Shown one piece after another: positions 5,936 through 13,474 of a stretch of 20,398 nt of DNA. The stretch's first letter is position 1. Each line of letters begins with the position of its first letter. The stretch covers positions 1 through 20,398 of the forward strand of contig JBGZBP010000026.1 in assembly GCA_041844735.1 (NCBI GenBank), read 5' to 3'. Both the position numbers and the translations under genes were made by a program. Source of the stretch: CAJPNN01 sp041844735 (GTDB taxonomy: Bacteria; Bacillota; Clostridia; Peptostreptococcales; Anaerovoracaceae). The notes under the pieces are model-generated. The model ran no database searches. It was not told where the DNA came from and saw nothing but the letters and a program-made list of their open reading frames with translations.

Positions 5936-7447
5936 ATGAAAAAGACAAGATTGATTACCGGTGACAGAATTGAGGAAATAAAGAATGTATTGATAGTAGT
6001 GCTGCTATTTATAGCGGTGCTACTATTGCATTTTTTTTGGAACAATACAAGATTGGAAATCGGTACCGGTGAGGAAAATATAAAAAAAACATACAGCACC
6101 AGATATTATATGCCAACACTGGAAGAGATAATGAAACCGGATGAAATCAACATAGGATATGGAGAAAAGGATTACAGAAAAATAGGAGCTGCAAAGTTTG
6201 AAAAAGTGTGGCGAGGTGAGAGCGAAGAGATTTCTAAAGGCAGCGTTCTTGGAAGGCTTCGTGCTTTCGGAAGCAAGGGGGATGTGCTGGTAGAGGAAAT
6301 AGAAAAAGGTGTTTATGAGAAAATCAACAACGAAAAAACACTGAATGTTATAATGCCATATTCTTTGAGATTCTTGGATTTGTGTAAAATATATGATTTA
6401 AAGACTCATGCCAGTTACGATAAGATAAATAGTATAAAGCAAATAAGCTATACTGCAGCAGCCAAGAACAGCCTGTTTTTATATGATGAAAAAAATGATA
6501 AGTATTACAGACTGATATCGAGCAAAAAGGATATAGGATTTGAAAAGATTATAAATAAATTTTCCGGCGATCGCAAAAACATATCATATGAGCTCGGTAC
6601 AATAACAGGCAGCGAAAGTAGTGTGCTTATACCGCTTGAACAATCCTCATTGATAGAGAAGTTTAGATTTAAAAATGATATAGATTTGCAGCAGGAGTAT
6701 GCGACGTCGGAGTTGGGTAAAATATTTTTTGGAGAAAGCCTTGAATTTATAAGAAAAATGACACAAAGCGGTGGAAAGATTGTCTATATGTACGGCTATG
6801 GCAAGCAGGTCTTGTCCGTAGAGCAGAATGGGAAATTGATATATACAGAAGTTCTGCCACAGGAGTATCAAAAAAACGTCGGATTTGCAGAGGCGCTGGA
6901 GAGTGCAGTTAAGTTTGTAGGGGTTCATAGAGGTTGGCAAGATGTGAATGGTGAAGCCGGAGATATATTTTTAAAAAGCGTGGATTATGATGAAAAATTC
7001 AATAGATACAAGTTCGGATTCGGAATGAGATTTGACGGAAGAAAGGTTTATTATACAGAGGGAGAGGTAACCACAGTAGTTGTCGAAAAAGGATATGTAA
7101 CAGAATATCAGAAACAGCTTTTTGCGGCAGAGAGGAACAATAAGGAAGAGAATATAGAGACGAAGAAGAAAGAGGTGTATGAGGCTATAGATTTGCTCAC
7201 CGAAAATTACAAATATATGTGGGATATAGCATCCAGAAACACAAGAGGCAAGCCAAATCCCGAGAATTTTGAGTATGTAGTTTCCAAGATAACAGGAATG
7301 GAAATGGGATATTTAATCAAATTTAAAAATGATTTGGAAGAGGCAAATCAGTACTCAAGACCGGTATGGAAAGTGTCTATAGGAAAAAGTAAATTTTTCT
7401 TTGATTTATACACCGGAGAAAAAGCAGGATATAAGATAGAAGAGTAA
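5936..7447 (+). CDS. YycH-like membrane-anchored protein
   Basis: A short cytoplasmic N terminus, one membrane segment (about residues 17-35) and a large extracytoplasmic part of about 465 residues fit the YycH architecture. Known YycH and YycI proteins bind in the membrane and regulate the sensor kinase WalK. Assignment rests mainly on topology and on its place directly before a yycI-like gene and walJ; I see no strongly diagnostic motif. The C-terminal end (PVWKVSIGKSKFFFDLYTG) resembles the repeat-like domain that closes YycI proteins. At 503 residues it is somewhat longer than Bacillus YycH. AAAGGA at 5922-5927 precedes the ATG, and the gap to the next gene is 15 bases. Confidence 0.72.
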   Translation: MKKTRLITGDRIEEIKNVLIVVLLFIAVLLLHFFWNNTRLEIGTGEENIKKTYSTRYYMPTLEEIMKPDEINIGYGEKDYRKIGAAKFEKVWRGESEEISKGSVLGRLRAFGSKGDVLVEEIEKGVYEKINNEKTLNVIMPYSLRFLDLCKIYDLKTHASYDKINSIKQISYTAAAKNSLFLYDEKNDKYYRLISSKKDIGFEKIINKFSGDRKNISYELGTITGSESSVLIPLEQSSLIEKFRFKNDIDLQQEYATSELGKIFFGESLEFIRKMTQSGGKIVYMYGYGKQVLSVEQNGKLIYTEVLPQEYQKNVGFAEALESAVKFVGVHRGWQDVNGEAGDIFLKSVDYDEKFNRYKFGFGMRFDGRKVYYTEGEVTTVVVEKGYVTEYQKQLFAAERNNKEENIETKKKEVYEAIDLLTENYKYMWDIASRNTRGKPNPENFEYVVSKITGMEMGYLIKFKNDLEEANQYSRPVWKVSIGKSKFFFDLYTGEKAGYKIEE

Positions 7448-7462
7448 TCGGGGAGGATAGAA

Positions 7463-8206
7463 ATGAACTGGTCAAAGACAAAAAATATAATCATAGCTGT
7501 TCTCTTGGTAACCGATATTCTACTTTGCTATATGTACATAACAAATGTGCTTGACGGCAGGGATGAGGAGCGTATGGACAGGTTTAACAAGTATTTGAAA
7601 AGCCAGGATGTCCATCTGAAATCTGAGCTTCCTGAAAGTAGTGGACAAAAGCCCGTTCTGTTTGTTCTTTGCCTCAACGGAGAGGTTGATTTTGAGAAAA
7701 ATAATCAATATGGCAAGCTGAATGAGATAAAAAATGAAAAAGATTTAAAGAAAGAGACAGATAGAATGATAAAAAAGATGGGATTTCGGGAAGATGTCTG
7801 TAGGCAGGTAAAAGTCGCACATATCGGGGGGAAGGACTACGATGTTTTTTACAAGAGTTATTATCTAGATACTCCGCTTGAAAAGTCGGAAATGATTTTG
7901 GAAATAAGAGACGGGTATATAAACAGGGCGAAAGTGATGATGCTTGAACCTATAAAAGAAGGGGGAAAAAGCAACAAAATCATAAATGCGTCAACAGCAA
8001 CGATAGGATTTATAGAGGAGAGGCGAAATAAGGGAATAAAAGAAAAAATAGTTATAGAGGATATAAAAGAGGTTTACTGGCTCAATGATGAGGGAAGACA
8101 AGTGGATGAGGTGCGACCGGATCAGGATACATTGGTGCCGGCTTGGGAAATAACCTATAACGGAGGTCAAAAGAAATATATAGAAGCATATGTTGCACAA
8201 AAATAA
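7463..8206 (+). CDS. YycI-like regulatory membrane protein
   Basis: The N terminus MNWSKTKNIIIAVLLVTDILL matches the characteristic YycI opening (MDWSKTK followed by a membrane helix, here about residues 7-27). The remaining 220 residues are extracytoplasmic and end in a PAWEITYNGG segment typical of YycI/YycH C-terminal domains. In Bacillus, YycI works with YycH to modulate WalK, which controls cell-wall hydrolase genes. GGGGAGG at 7450-7456 lies six bases before the ATG. No walK is encoded in the window, so its partner kinase must lie elsewhere if the function is kept. Confidence 0.82.
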   Translation: MNWSKTKNIIIAVLLVTDILLCYMYITNVLDGRDEERMDRFNKYLKSQDVHLKSELPESSGQKPVLFVLCLNGEVDFEKNNQYGKLNEIKNEKDLKKETDRMIKKMGFREDVCRQVKVAHIGGKDYDVFYKSYYLDTPLEKSEMILEIRDGYINRAKVMMLEPIKEGGKSNKIINASTATIGFIEERRNKGIKEKIVIEDIKEVYWLNDEGRQVDEVRPDQDTLVPAWEITYNGGQKKYIEAYVAQK

Positions 8207-8226
8207 ACGGGTAGGCAGGATTTAAT

Positions 8227-9030
8227 ATGGAGAAAACATTGGGGTTTTGTTCTTTTTCCAGTGGAAGCAGTGGAAACAGCTATTTGGTCTGCAGTAAGAA
8301 TGCAGCTATCATAATAGATGCAGGAATAAGCGGAAGGAAAATAATAAACGGTATAGAAAAGTGCGGTTTTAGTAAAGAGGATGTCATGGCGGTTTTGCTG
8401 ACACATGAACATATAGATCACAGCAAGAGCATAAAAACCCTTGCTAAAAAGCTTGATAATGCTCAAATTTTTGCAAACCGGGCAACGTGGGAAATTTTGG
8501 ATATTGATTCTTTTGAGAATAAAAAGCGTACTTTTATGACAGGGGAGAACTTGGAGATTGGGGATATAAATGTAAAATCATTCAAGCTGTCGCATGATGC
8601 GGCGGATCCGTGCGGGTTCACTTTTTCAAAGGGAGATTGCAAAATAAGTATTGTTACAGATACAGGATGTGTTAACGAAGAAATTGCTTCCGCAATTTCC
8701 AACTCCGATGTGCTTGTGATAGAGGCGAACCACGATACCGAGATTTTGAGAATGGGTGAATACCCTTGGTCGCTTAAGCAGAGAATATTGAGTGATATAG
8801 GGCATTTGTCGAATGAGGCGGCAGGATATGCTGTTTTGGAGTTTATGATTAAAACAGAGAAATTAAAGCCTAGGATATTTTTGGCACATTTGAGCAAGAA
8901 GAACAATTTGCCGGAAATTGCTTTTTATACAGTGAGGGGCATATTGGAAGAAAATGATTACTATTTGGACCGAGACTTCAGCATGGAGCTGCTTTTGAAA
9001 GATGAGATTAGCGAAATTTGCTGGATTTAG
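8227..9030 (+). CDS. walJ: MBL-fold hydrolase/nuclease WalJ (YycJ)
   Basis: The N-terminal CSFSSGSSGNSYLV and IIIDAGISGRKI segments are typical of YycJ/WalJ. The metal-binding motif HxHxDH lies at residues 60-65 (THEHIDH), with further ligand candidates in KLSHDA, TDTG and LAHLSKKN. Family members are two-metal metallo-beta-lactamase-fold nucleases; Bacillus anthracis YycJ has been described as a 5'-3' DNA exonuclease linked to mismatch repair. At 267 residues the length is normal. It follows yycI by 20 bases, matching the Bacillus walHIJ order. Confidence 0.93.
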   Translation: MEKTLGFCSFSSGSSGNSYLVCSKNAAIIIDAGISGRKIINGIEKCGFSKEDVMAVLLTHEHIDHSKSIKTLAKKLDNAQIFANRATWEILDIDSFENKKRTFMTGENLEIGDINVKSFKLSHDAADPCGFTFSKGDCKISIVTDTGCVNEEIASAISNSDVLVIEANHDTEILRMGEYPWSLKQRILSDIGHLSNEAAGYAVLEFMIKTEKLKPRIFLAHLSKKNNLPEIAFYTVRGILEENDYYLDRDFSMELLLKDEISEICWI

Positions 9031-9062
9031 GTATATATGAAAAACAAAAGGGGGATTAGATT

Positions 9063-10376
9063 ATGGGAAATTTTGATGAAAGAAGCTGGAGAGAAGCTTT
9101 GGAAAAAGCGAAAGAGCAAGCTTTTACAAACAGATATTATGATACAGATGAAGAAAGAGCCGGAGAAGATTACATGCAGGATGAATATCGGGAATATGCC
9201 CAATCAGGAAACAGCGTTGAAATCCCGGAGGGAGCGTTTGAGGGAAAAGAAAATAAAAAGCCGGGTAAGAGTGTAGGAAAGAAAATAGCAAGCCTGATTC
9301 TTATAGTGGCTATTGCCTTTGGATCAGGGTATGGAGGAGCTGCTCTTGCCACCAACAACTGGGGAATTTCCGGAGAGAGTATTAAGATAGAAACCTCATC
9401 AAATATGTCGACAGGAGAGGCCATTGCTGCAAAAGTGACACCGTCCGTTGTAGGCATAAAAACTACGACACAGGAAGAAATAGAAACTTTTTTCGGTACA
9501 CAGATTGGAAGTGAGTCTGCCGAGGGAACAGGATTTGTGGTGGACAGCAAGGGGTATATCGTAACGAACTCGCACGTTGTCGGAGATGGAAAAGAAGCAT
9601 CGATAATGGTATATTTGGCTAACGGTGATAAAATAGAGGGTAAAGTGTTATGGAATGATAAGAGTTTGGATTTAGCTGTGCTTAAAATTAATGCAAAGGG
9701 GCTTGTAGCAGCGGAACTTGGAGATTCCGATACTGTAAAAATAGGAGCATATGCAGGGGCGATAGGCAATCCTCTGGGACTTAATTTTGAGAGAAGTTAT
9801 TCTCAGGGTGTAATAAGCGGACTGAATAGAAACATTCAGGTGAAAGATGACTCCGGAAATGTAATTAAGATGGATGGACTTATACAGACAGATGCCTCCA
9901 TAAACACAGGAAACAGCGGAGGACCTCTACTTAATGACAAAGGGCAGGTAGTCGCAATCAATTCAGCAAAAGCGAAAGACGGAGAAGGAATGGGATTTGC
10001 TATACCGATAAACACAGCAAAGCCTATCATAGAAAAGATAAAGAAGTCCGGGCAGTTTGAAAGACTTTACATGGGTATTGCAGGAGCAAGCGTGTCGGAT
10101 TTAAAAAGTAGCAACAGTGAAGACTTGATTAAGAGTAAGCTGGGAGTGGATGAGGGCATATATGTCACGACAGTTTATGATAATTCACCGGCGGCAAGTG
10201 CAGGCGTAAAAGTGGGGGATATAATAGTATCTATAGATGACCAAAAAATGACATCCATAAATCAAATGATAAGGCTATTGTTGAATTACAAGGCAGGAGA
10301 TAAAGTTAAGGTTAAAATCATGAGAGATAAGAAGATGGTAGAATATAGTGTGGGGCTGACAACGGAAGTGAGATAA
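9063..10376 (+). CDS. htrA: membrane-anchored HtrA/DegP-type serine protease with PDZ domain
   Basis: This S1C envelope quality-control protease has a charged cytoplasmic N terminus (about 70 residues), one membrane helix (about 75-97), a trypsin-like domain and one C-terminal PDZ domain (about 330-430). The catalytic triad is His171 (TNSHVVG), Asp203 (SLDLAVL) and Ser285 (NTGNSGGPL). AGGGGG at 9049-9054 precedes the ATG by eight bases. Its stop shares one base with the rlmH start. HtrA next to walJ and rlmH is the usual Firmicutes order. A second frame at 9037-9276 is a shadow. Confidence 0.95.
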   Translation: MGNFDERSWREALEKAKEQAFTNRYYDTDEERAGEDYMQDEYREYAQSGNSVEIPEGAFEGKENKKPGKSVGKKIASLILIVAIAFGSGYGGAALATNNWGISGESIKIETSSNMSTGEAIAAKVTPSVVGIKTTTQEEIETFFGTQIGSESAEGTGFVVDSKGYIVTNSHVVGDGKEASIMVYLANGDKIEGKVLWNDKSLDLAVLKINAKGLVAAELGDSDTVKIGAYAGAIGNPLGLNFERSYSQGVISGLNRNIQVKDDSGNVIKMDGLIQTDASINTGNSGGPLLNDKGQVVAINSAKAKDGEGMGFAIPINTAKPIIEKIKKSGQFERLYMGIAGASVSDLKSSNSEDLIKSKLGVDEGIYVTTVYDNSPAASAGVKVGDIIVSIDDQKMTSINQMIRLLLNYKAGDKVKVKIMRDKKMVEYSVGLTTEVR

Positions 10377-10858
10377 TGATAAATATTAAAGTTATATGTG
10401 TCGGAAAGTTGAAAGAAACATACTGGAGAGATGCAGTAAAGGAATATTCAAAAAGACTAAATGCTTATTGCAAATTGACGATAGAAGAGGTGCCTGACGA
10501 AAAAATATCCGAGAAAGCCTCGTTGCCGGAAGAAGAAGCTGTTAAAGAAAGTGAGGGCAGGGCGATATTGAAGCATGTGCGAGAAGCGGATCATGTCATA
10601 TGTTTGGAAGTATCGGGGAAAGAGTATGACTCGCCGGGGCTTGCTGAAAAAATTAATAGGTTGGGGTTGCAGGGTAAAAGCAATCTGGTTTTTATAATAG
10701 GCGGATCTATCGGGATAGGTAAAAATGTCTTGGCTGAGGCCCATGAAAAGATATCTTTTTCAAAGATGACATTTCCCCACCAGATGATGCGGGTGATATT
10801 GCTTGAACAGTTATATCGGGCTTTTAAAATTATTCGAAATGAAAAATATCATAAGTAG
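10376..10858 (+). CDS. rlmH: 23S rRNA (pseudouridine1915-N3)-methyltransferase RlmH
   Basis: RlmH is a SPOUT (knotted-fold) enzyme that methylates pseudouridine 1915 in helix 69 of 23S rRNA on the assembled ribosome. The N-terminal IKVICVGKLKETYW, the SAM-binding IIGGSIGIG loop and the C-terminal FPHQMMRVILLEQLYRAFKI...KYHK are family hallmarks. Its 160 residues match the family. It overlaps htrA by one base (TAATG), with a GGAAGTGAG ribosome binding site inside htrA. Confidence 0.96.
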   Translation: MINIKVICVGKLKETYWRDAVKEYSKRLNAYCKLTIEEVPDEKISEKASLPEEEAVKESEGRAILKHVREADHVICLEVSGKEYDSPGLAEKINRLGLQGKSNLVFIIGGSIGIGKNVLAEAHEKISFSKMTFPHQMMRVILLEQLYRAFKIIRNEKYHK

Positions 10859-10941
10859 GATGAAATTTAGGGCAGGAAGTATATAAGAAGTGCATAGCCG
10901 GTGGGATGAGCACTGTTTGTGGAGAAGAGAAGGTGTGAGTA

Positions 10942-11424
10942 ATGAAAGAAACGGAAATATATAAGTTGGCAAGTCGATATTTAGAGCTCATAGAGGAAAA
11001 AGGCAGAGAAATACCTGAAAGGGACGAGCCGATTTTATGGGAAAAAATGCATATGGCGAGCGCTTCACGTATCGGATATATCTTAGCTAAAAAGAGGGGA
11101 ATAGATCCTCTTTTGGCAGCGGGGGCTTGTATGTTGCACGATTTTGGCAGGGTGGTTACCGGAGTTCATGAAAAACATGCACAAGCAGGATATGAGCCTG
11201 TCAAAAATTTTTTGAAAGATATGGATATTTTTCAAGATAAGCAGATAGAGGAAATAGCGCTTGCTGTCAGAGAGCACAGCAATAAAGGCAAGGTAGGTAC
11301 GCCTCTTGAAGAAATAGTAAAAGATGCGGATGTTCTGGATTTTTATCAATATGGTTTTCAGCTTCAAAGAGAGGATCAAAAAGAACGATTAAAAAAGCTC
11401 CTGCAAGAAAAGGAACTTTTTTAA
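10942..11424 (+). CDS. HD-domain hydrolase
   Basis: A single HD domain fills this 160-residue protein: His37 (KMHMAS), His66-Asp67 (MLHDFG) and Asp130 (KDADVLD) are the expected metal ligands, with His112 (REHS) a further candidate. Such proteins are metal-dependent phosphohydrolases, often acting on nucleotides; the substrate is unknown. GAAGGTG precedes the ATG. It follows rlmH by 83 bases with no terminator between, so it may be the last gene of the wal-like operon; a strong terminator follows it. Confidence 0.85.
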   Translation: MKETEIYKLASRYLELIEEKGREIPERDEPILWEKMHMASASRIGYILAKKRGIDPLLAAGACMLHDFGRVVTGVHEKHAQAGYEPVKNFLKDMDIFQDKQIEEIALAVREHSNKGKVGTPLEEIVKDADVLDFYQYGFQLQREDQKERLKKLLQEKELF

Positions 11425-11458
11425 ACAAGATTTCATAATTTTTAGGGTAAGCTTTCCG

Positions 11459-11491
11459 GAGAGTGTGAGCCTTTTCACACACTCTCGTTTT
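11459..11491 (+). terminator. rho-independent terminator after HD-domain gene
   Basis: GAGAGTGTG (11459-11467) pairs with CACACTCTC (11478-11486) over a 10-base loop, followed by GTTTTA. It closes the plus-strand operon. The minus strand has no T run beyond it, so it would not serve arsR well. Confidence 0.8.
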
Positions 11492-11493
11492 AT

Positions 11494-11547
11494 ATATACT
11501 TGCACTCAAGAAATCGGACATGTCGGACATGAGAGTGTAAAGTATAT
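11494..11547. repeat. interrupted inverted repeat enclosing a tandem 9-mer
   Basis: ATATACTTGCACTC (11494-11507) pairs with GAGTGTAAAGTATAT (11533-11547) except for a one-versus-two base interior mismatch. Between the arms, TCGGACATG occurs twice in direct tandem (11514-11522, 11523-11531). It lies between the operon terminator and the 3' end of arsR; it may be the arsR transcript's 3' hairpin or a protein-binding site. Function unknown. Confidence 0.5.
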
Positions 11548-11567
11548 GCTTGGAAAAACATAAATAG

Positions 11568-11885
11568 TTATTCAAATTTTCTGGTCGCATCCAGATACTT
11601 CATAAGAATGCCGACGTTGGCAAAGTAGTAGGAGAAGCGATCAGATTTTTTTATTTGTATTAAATCTGCCTGTGATAATTTTTTAATATGCTGTGATATT
11701 GTAGCCTGTGAATAATCAAATTCCGCAACAACATCCTTGTTGCATACATTTTTCATTTCTCTATTGCATCTCATTATATAGCGATATATTTTTATTCTTG
11801 CAGGATGAGCCAAGGCATCAGAAACTTTTGCTATTAAAAGTATTTCTTCTTCTTGCATATCATCAGATTCTTTTCTTAAACGCAT
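11568..11885 (-). CDS. ArsR-family winged-helix repressor
   Basis: At 105 residues it is a typical small ArsR/SmtB-type regulator: ALAHPARIKIYRYIM (first helices), CNKDVVAEFDYSQATISQHIKKLSQADLI (helix-turn-helix with recognition helix) and the wing (IQIKKSDRFSYYFAN). The DxCxxH-like metal motif of classical metal sensors is not seen; Cys residues (MRCNREMKNVCNK) lie between the second and third helices, so thiol or metal sensing is possible but unproven. AAAGGAG lies seven bases before the ATG. It is divergent from the transporter gene at 12101, its likeliest target besides itself. Confidence 0.88.
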   Translation of the reverse strand: MRLRKESDDMQEEEILLIAKVSDALAHPARIKIYRYIMRCNREMKNVCNKDVVAEFDYSQATISQHIKKLSQADLIQIKKSDRFSYYFANVGILMKYLDATRKFE

Positions 11886-11904
11886 TTTAAATCTCCTTTG
11901 AGTT

Positions 11905-11926
11905 ATTATATTCTAAACCGTGGTTT
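11905..11926 (-). promoter_or_regulatory. arsR -10 element with adjacent palindrome
   Basis: On the minus strand TATAAT (plus 11905-11910) lies 20 bases before the arsR ATG. Just upstream, in what would be the promoter spacer, is the inverted repeat AAACC-GT-GGTTT (11915-11926), well placed for autorepression. The -35 is poor. Confidence 0.4.
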
Positions 11927-11969
11927 GTCTTCGTGTGCCCATGATTCGCATAGGACCTTAACGACTATT

Positions 11970-11988
11970 TTAGCACATATATCGCTAA
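11970..11988. promoter_or_regulatory. inverted repeat in the arsR/transporter divergent region
   Basis: TTAGC (11970-11974) and GCTAA (11984-11988) flank nine AT-rich bases. The size suits a dimeric winged-helix operator, and it lies midway between the two divergent genes; it could equally be a chance repeat in AT-rich DNA. Confidence 0.3.
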
Positions 11989-12037
11989 TAGACAATATAT
12001 GAAAGGTGTTTATATATTCGTTTAATGAAGGTTTTTA

Positions 12038-12066
12038 TTGATAGACAAAAGGTTTTTTGGTATGCT
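12038..12066 (+). promoter_or_regulatory. candidate promoter of the NSS-family transporter gene
   Basis: TTGATA (12038-12043), a 17-base spacer and TATGCT (12061-12066) form a reasonable sigma-A promoter about 35 bases before the ATG at 12101. The open frame extends back through this promoter, another reason to prefer the downstream start. Confidence 0.5.
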
Positions 12067-12100
12067 ATTCATATTATTTATTTTATTGAGGAGAGACAAG

Positions 12101-13474
12101 ATGGAGAAAAGAGATAAGCTATCATCACGACTGGGATTTATATTGATTTCCGCAGGTTGTGCAATCGGGCTCGGCAATGTGTGGAGATTTCCATATATTA
12201 CCGGTCAGTACGGCGGAGCGGCTTTTGTGCTGGTTTACCTTTTGTTTTTGGTGATACTGGGATTGCCGATTATGGTAATGGAATTTTCTGTGGGAAGAGC
12301 CAGTAGAAAGTCGGCGGCAAAAAGCTTTCATGTTTTGGAGCCGAAGGGAAGTAAATGGCATTTGCACGGCTATGCGGCGGTAGCAGGAAACTATATACTG
12401 TTGATGTTTTATACGACCGTAGCAGGGTGGATGTTGGACTATGTTTTTAAAACTGCGAGCGGCAAGCTGAGCGGACAGTCGCCTGAGGCGGTAGGAGCCA
12501 TATTTGACAGTGTATTGGCATCGGCAGGAGAAATGCTGCTTTGGACTGCTGTGGCGTTGATAGTGACAGTAATAATTTGCAGCAGAGGCTTGCAAAACGG
12601 TGTCGAAAAAATTACAAAAGTTATGATGATATTTTTGCTTGTAATTCTTGTGACTCTGTGTGTTAAGAGTTTGACACTTGATAAAGCCATGGAGGGAGTA
12701 AAGTTTTATCTGGTTCCTGATTTTGGAAGAATGCTGGATCAGGGAATAGGTGAGGTTGTATTTGCAGCTATGGGACAGTCATTTTTCACACTAAGTTTGG
12801 GAATAGGCTCTTTAGCGATATTTGGCAGCTATATTGATAAAAAGAGATCTCTTATGGGAGAATCAATAAATATATGTGCACTTGATACGATGGTGGCACT
12901 TTTATCCGGGCTCATTATTTTTCCGGCTTGTTTCAGTTTCAATGTTGAGGCAGGATCAGGTCCGGGGCTGGTGTTTGTAACATTACCTAACATATTTAAT
13001 CAGATGTCGGGAGGAATGATTTGGGGAACATTATTTTTCATTTTTATGAGCTTTGCGGCATTGTCAACACTTGTTGCAGTGTTTGAAAATATTTTGGCGT
13101 TTTCAAGTGATTTGTGGGGATGGAAAAGAAAGAAAGCTGTTGTGGTAAACAGCATTTTAATATTTTTAACATCCATTCCGTGTGTACTTGGGTTCAACAA
13201 ATGGAGCTTTATCACTCCCCTCGGAGAAGACTCGACAATACAGTCGCTGGAAGATTTTATTGTCTCAAACAATCTTTTGCCGCTGGGAAGCCTTATATAC
13301 TTGTTATTCTGTACAAGCAAGTACGGCTGGGGCTGGGATAAGTTTATAAAAGAAGCGGACATAGGTAAGGGAGTAAAATTCCCTAAGTGGGGCAAGCTGT
13401 ATTTCAAATACATTCTTCCTTTGATAATACTGTTTATATTTGTTATGGGATACCGACAGAAGTTTTTCGTATAG
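12101..13474 (+). CDS. sodium-dependent transporter, NSS (SNF) family
   Basis: This LeuT-fold symporter moves amino acids or related amines with sodium. The opening SAGCAIGLGNVWRFPYITGQYGGAAF is the family signature of helix 1, which holds the sodium and substrate sites, and about 11 hydrophobic segments follow over 457 residues. The frame is open from a TTG at 12038, but the ATG at 12101 has GAGGAG at 12088-12093, seven bases upstream, and gives the standard N terminus. The substrate is unknown. The divergent ArsR gene probably regulates it. Its TAG directly abuts the stop of the convergent peptidase gene. Confidence 0.94.
   Translation: MEKRDKLSSRLGFILISAGCAIGLGNVWRFPYITGQYGGAAFVLVYLLFLVILGLPIMVMEFSVGRASRKSAAKSFHVLEPKGSKWHLHGYAAVAGNYILLMFYTTVAGWMLDYVFKTASGKLSGQSPEAVGAIFDSVLASAGEMLLWTAVALIVTVIICSRGLQNGVEKITKVMMIFLLVILVTLCVKSLTLDKAMEGVKFYLVPDFGRMLDQGIGEVVFAAMGQSFFTLSLGIGSLAIFGSYIDKKRSLMGESINICALDTMVALLSGLIIFPACFSFNVEAGSGPGLVFVTLPNIFNQMSGGMIWGTLFFIFMSFAALSTLVAVFENILAFSSDLWGWKRKKAVVVNSILIFLTSIPCVLGFNKWSFITPLGEDSTIQSLEDFIVSNNLLPLGSLIYLLFCTSKYGWGWDKFIKEADIGKGVKFPKWGKLYFKYILPLIILFIFVMGYRQKFFV

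Noticed and set aside
9170..9769. A 199-codon open frame antisense to htrA
   Set aside because: Its residue pattern is the shadow of htrA codons; htrA has full catalytic motifs and no ribosome binding site serves the antisense frame.
11568..11885. ArsR regulator as the copper sensor for copA
   Set aside because: It lies about 2.6 kb away, the CCGGGTT repeat of the copA promoter is not found in the arsR control region, and its divergent transporter is a closer target.
12125..12690. Antisense open frames (156 and 83 codons) within the transporter gene
   Set aside because: Composition is odd, there are no domains or ribosome binding sites, and the plus strand encodes a clear LeuT-fold transporter.
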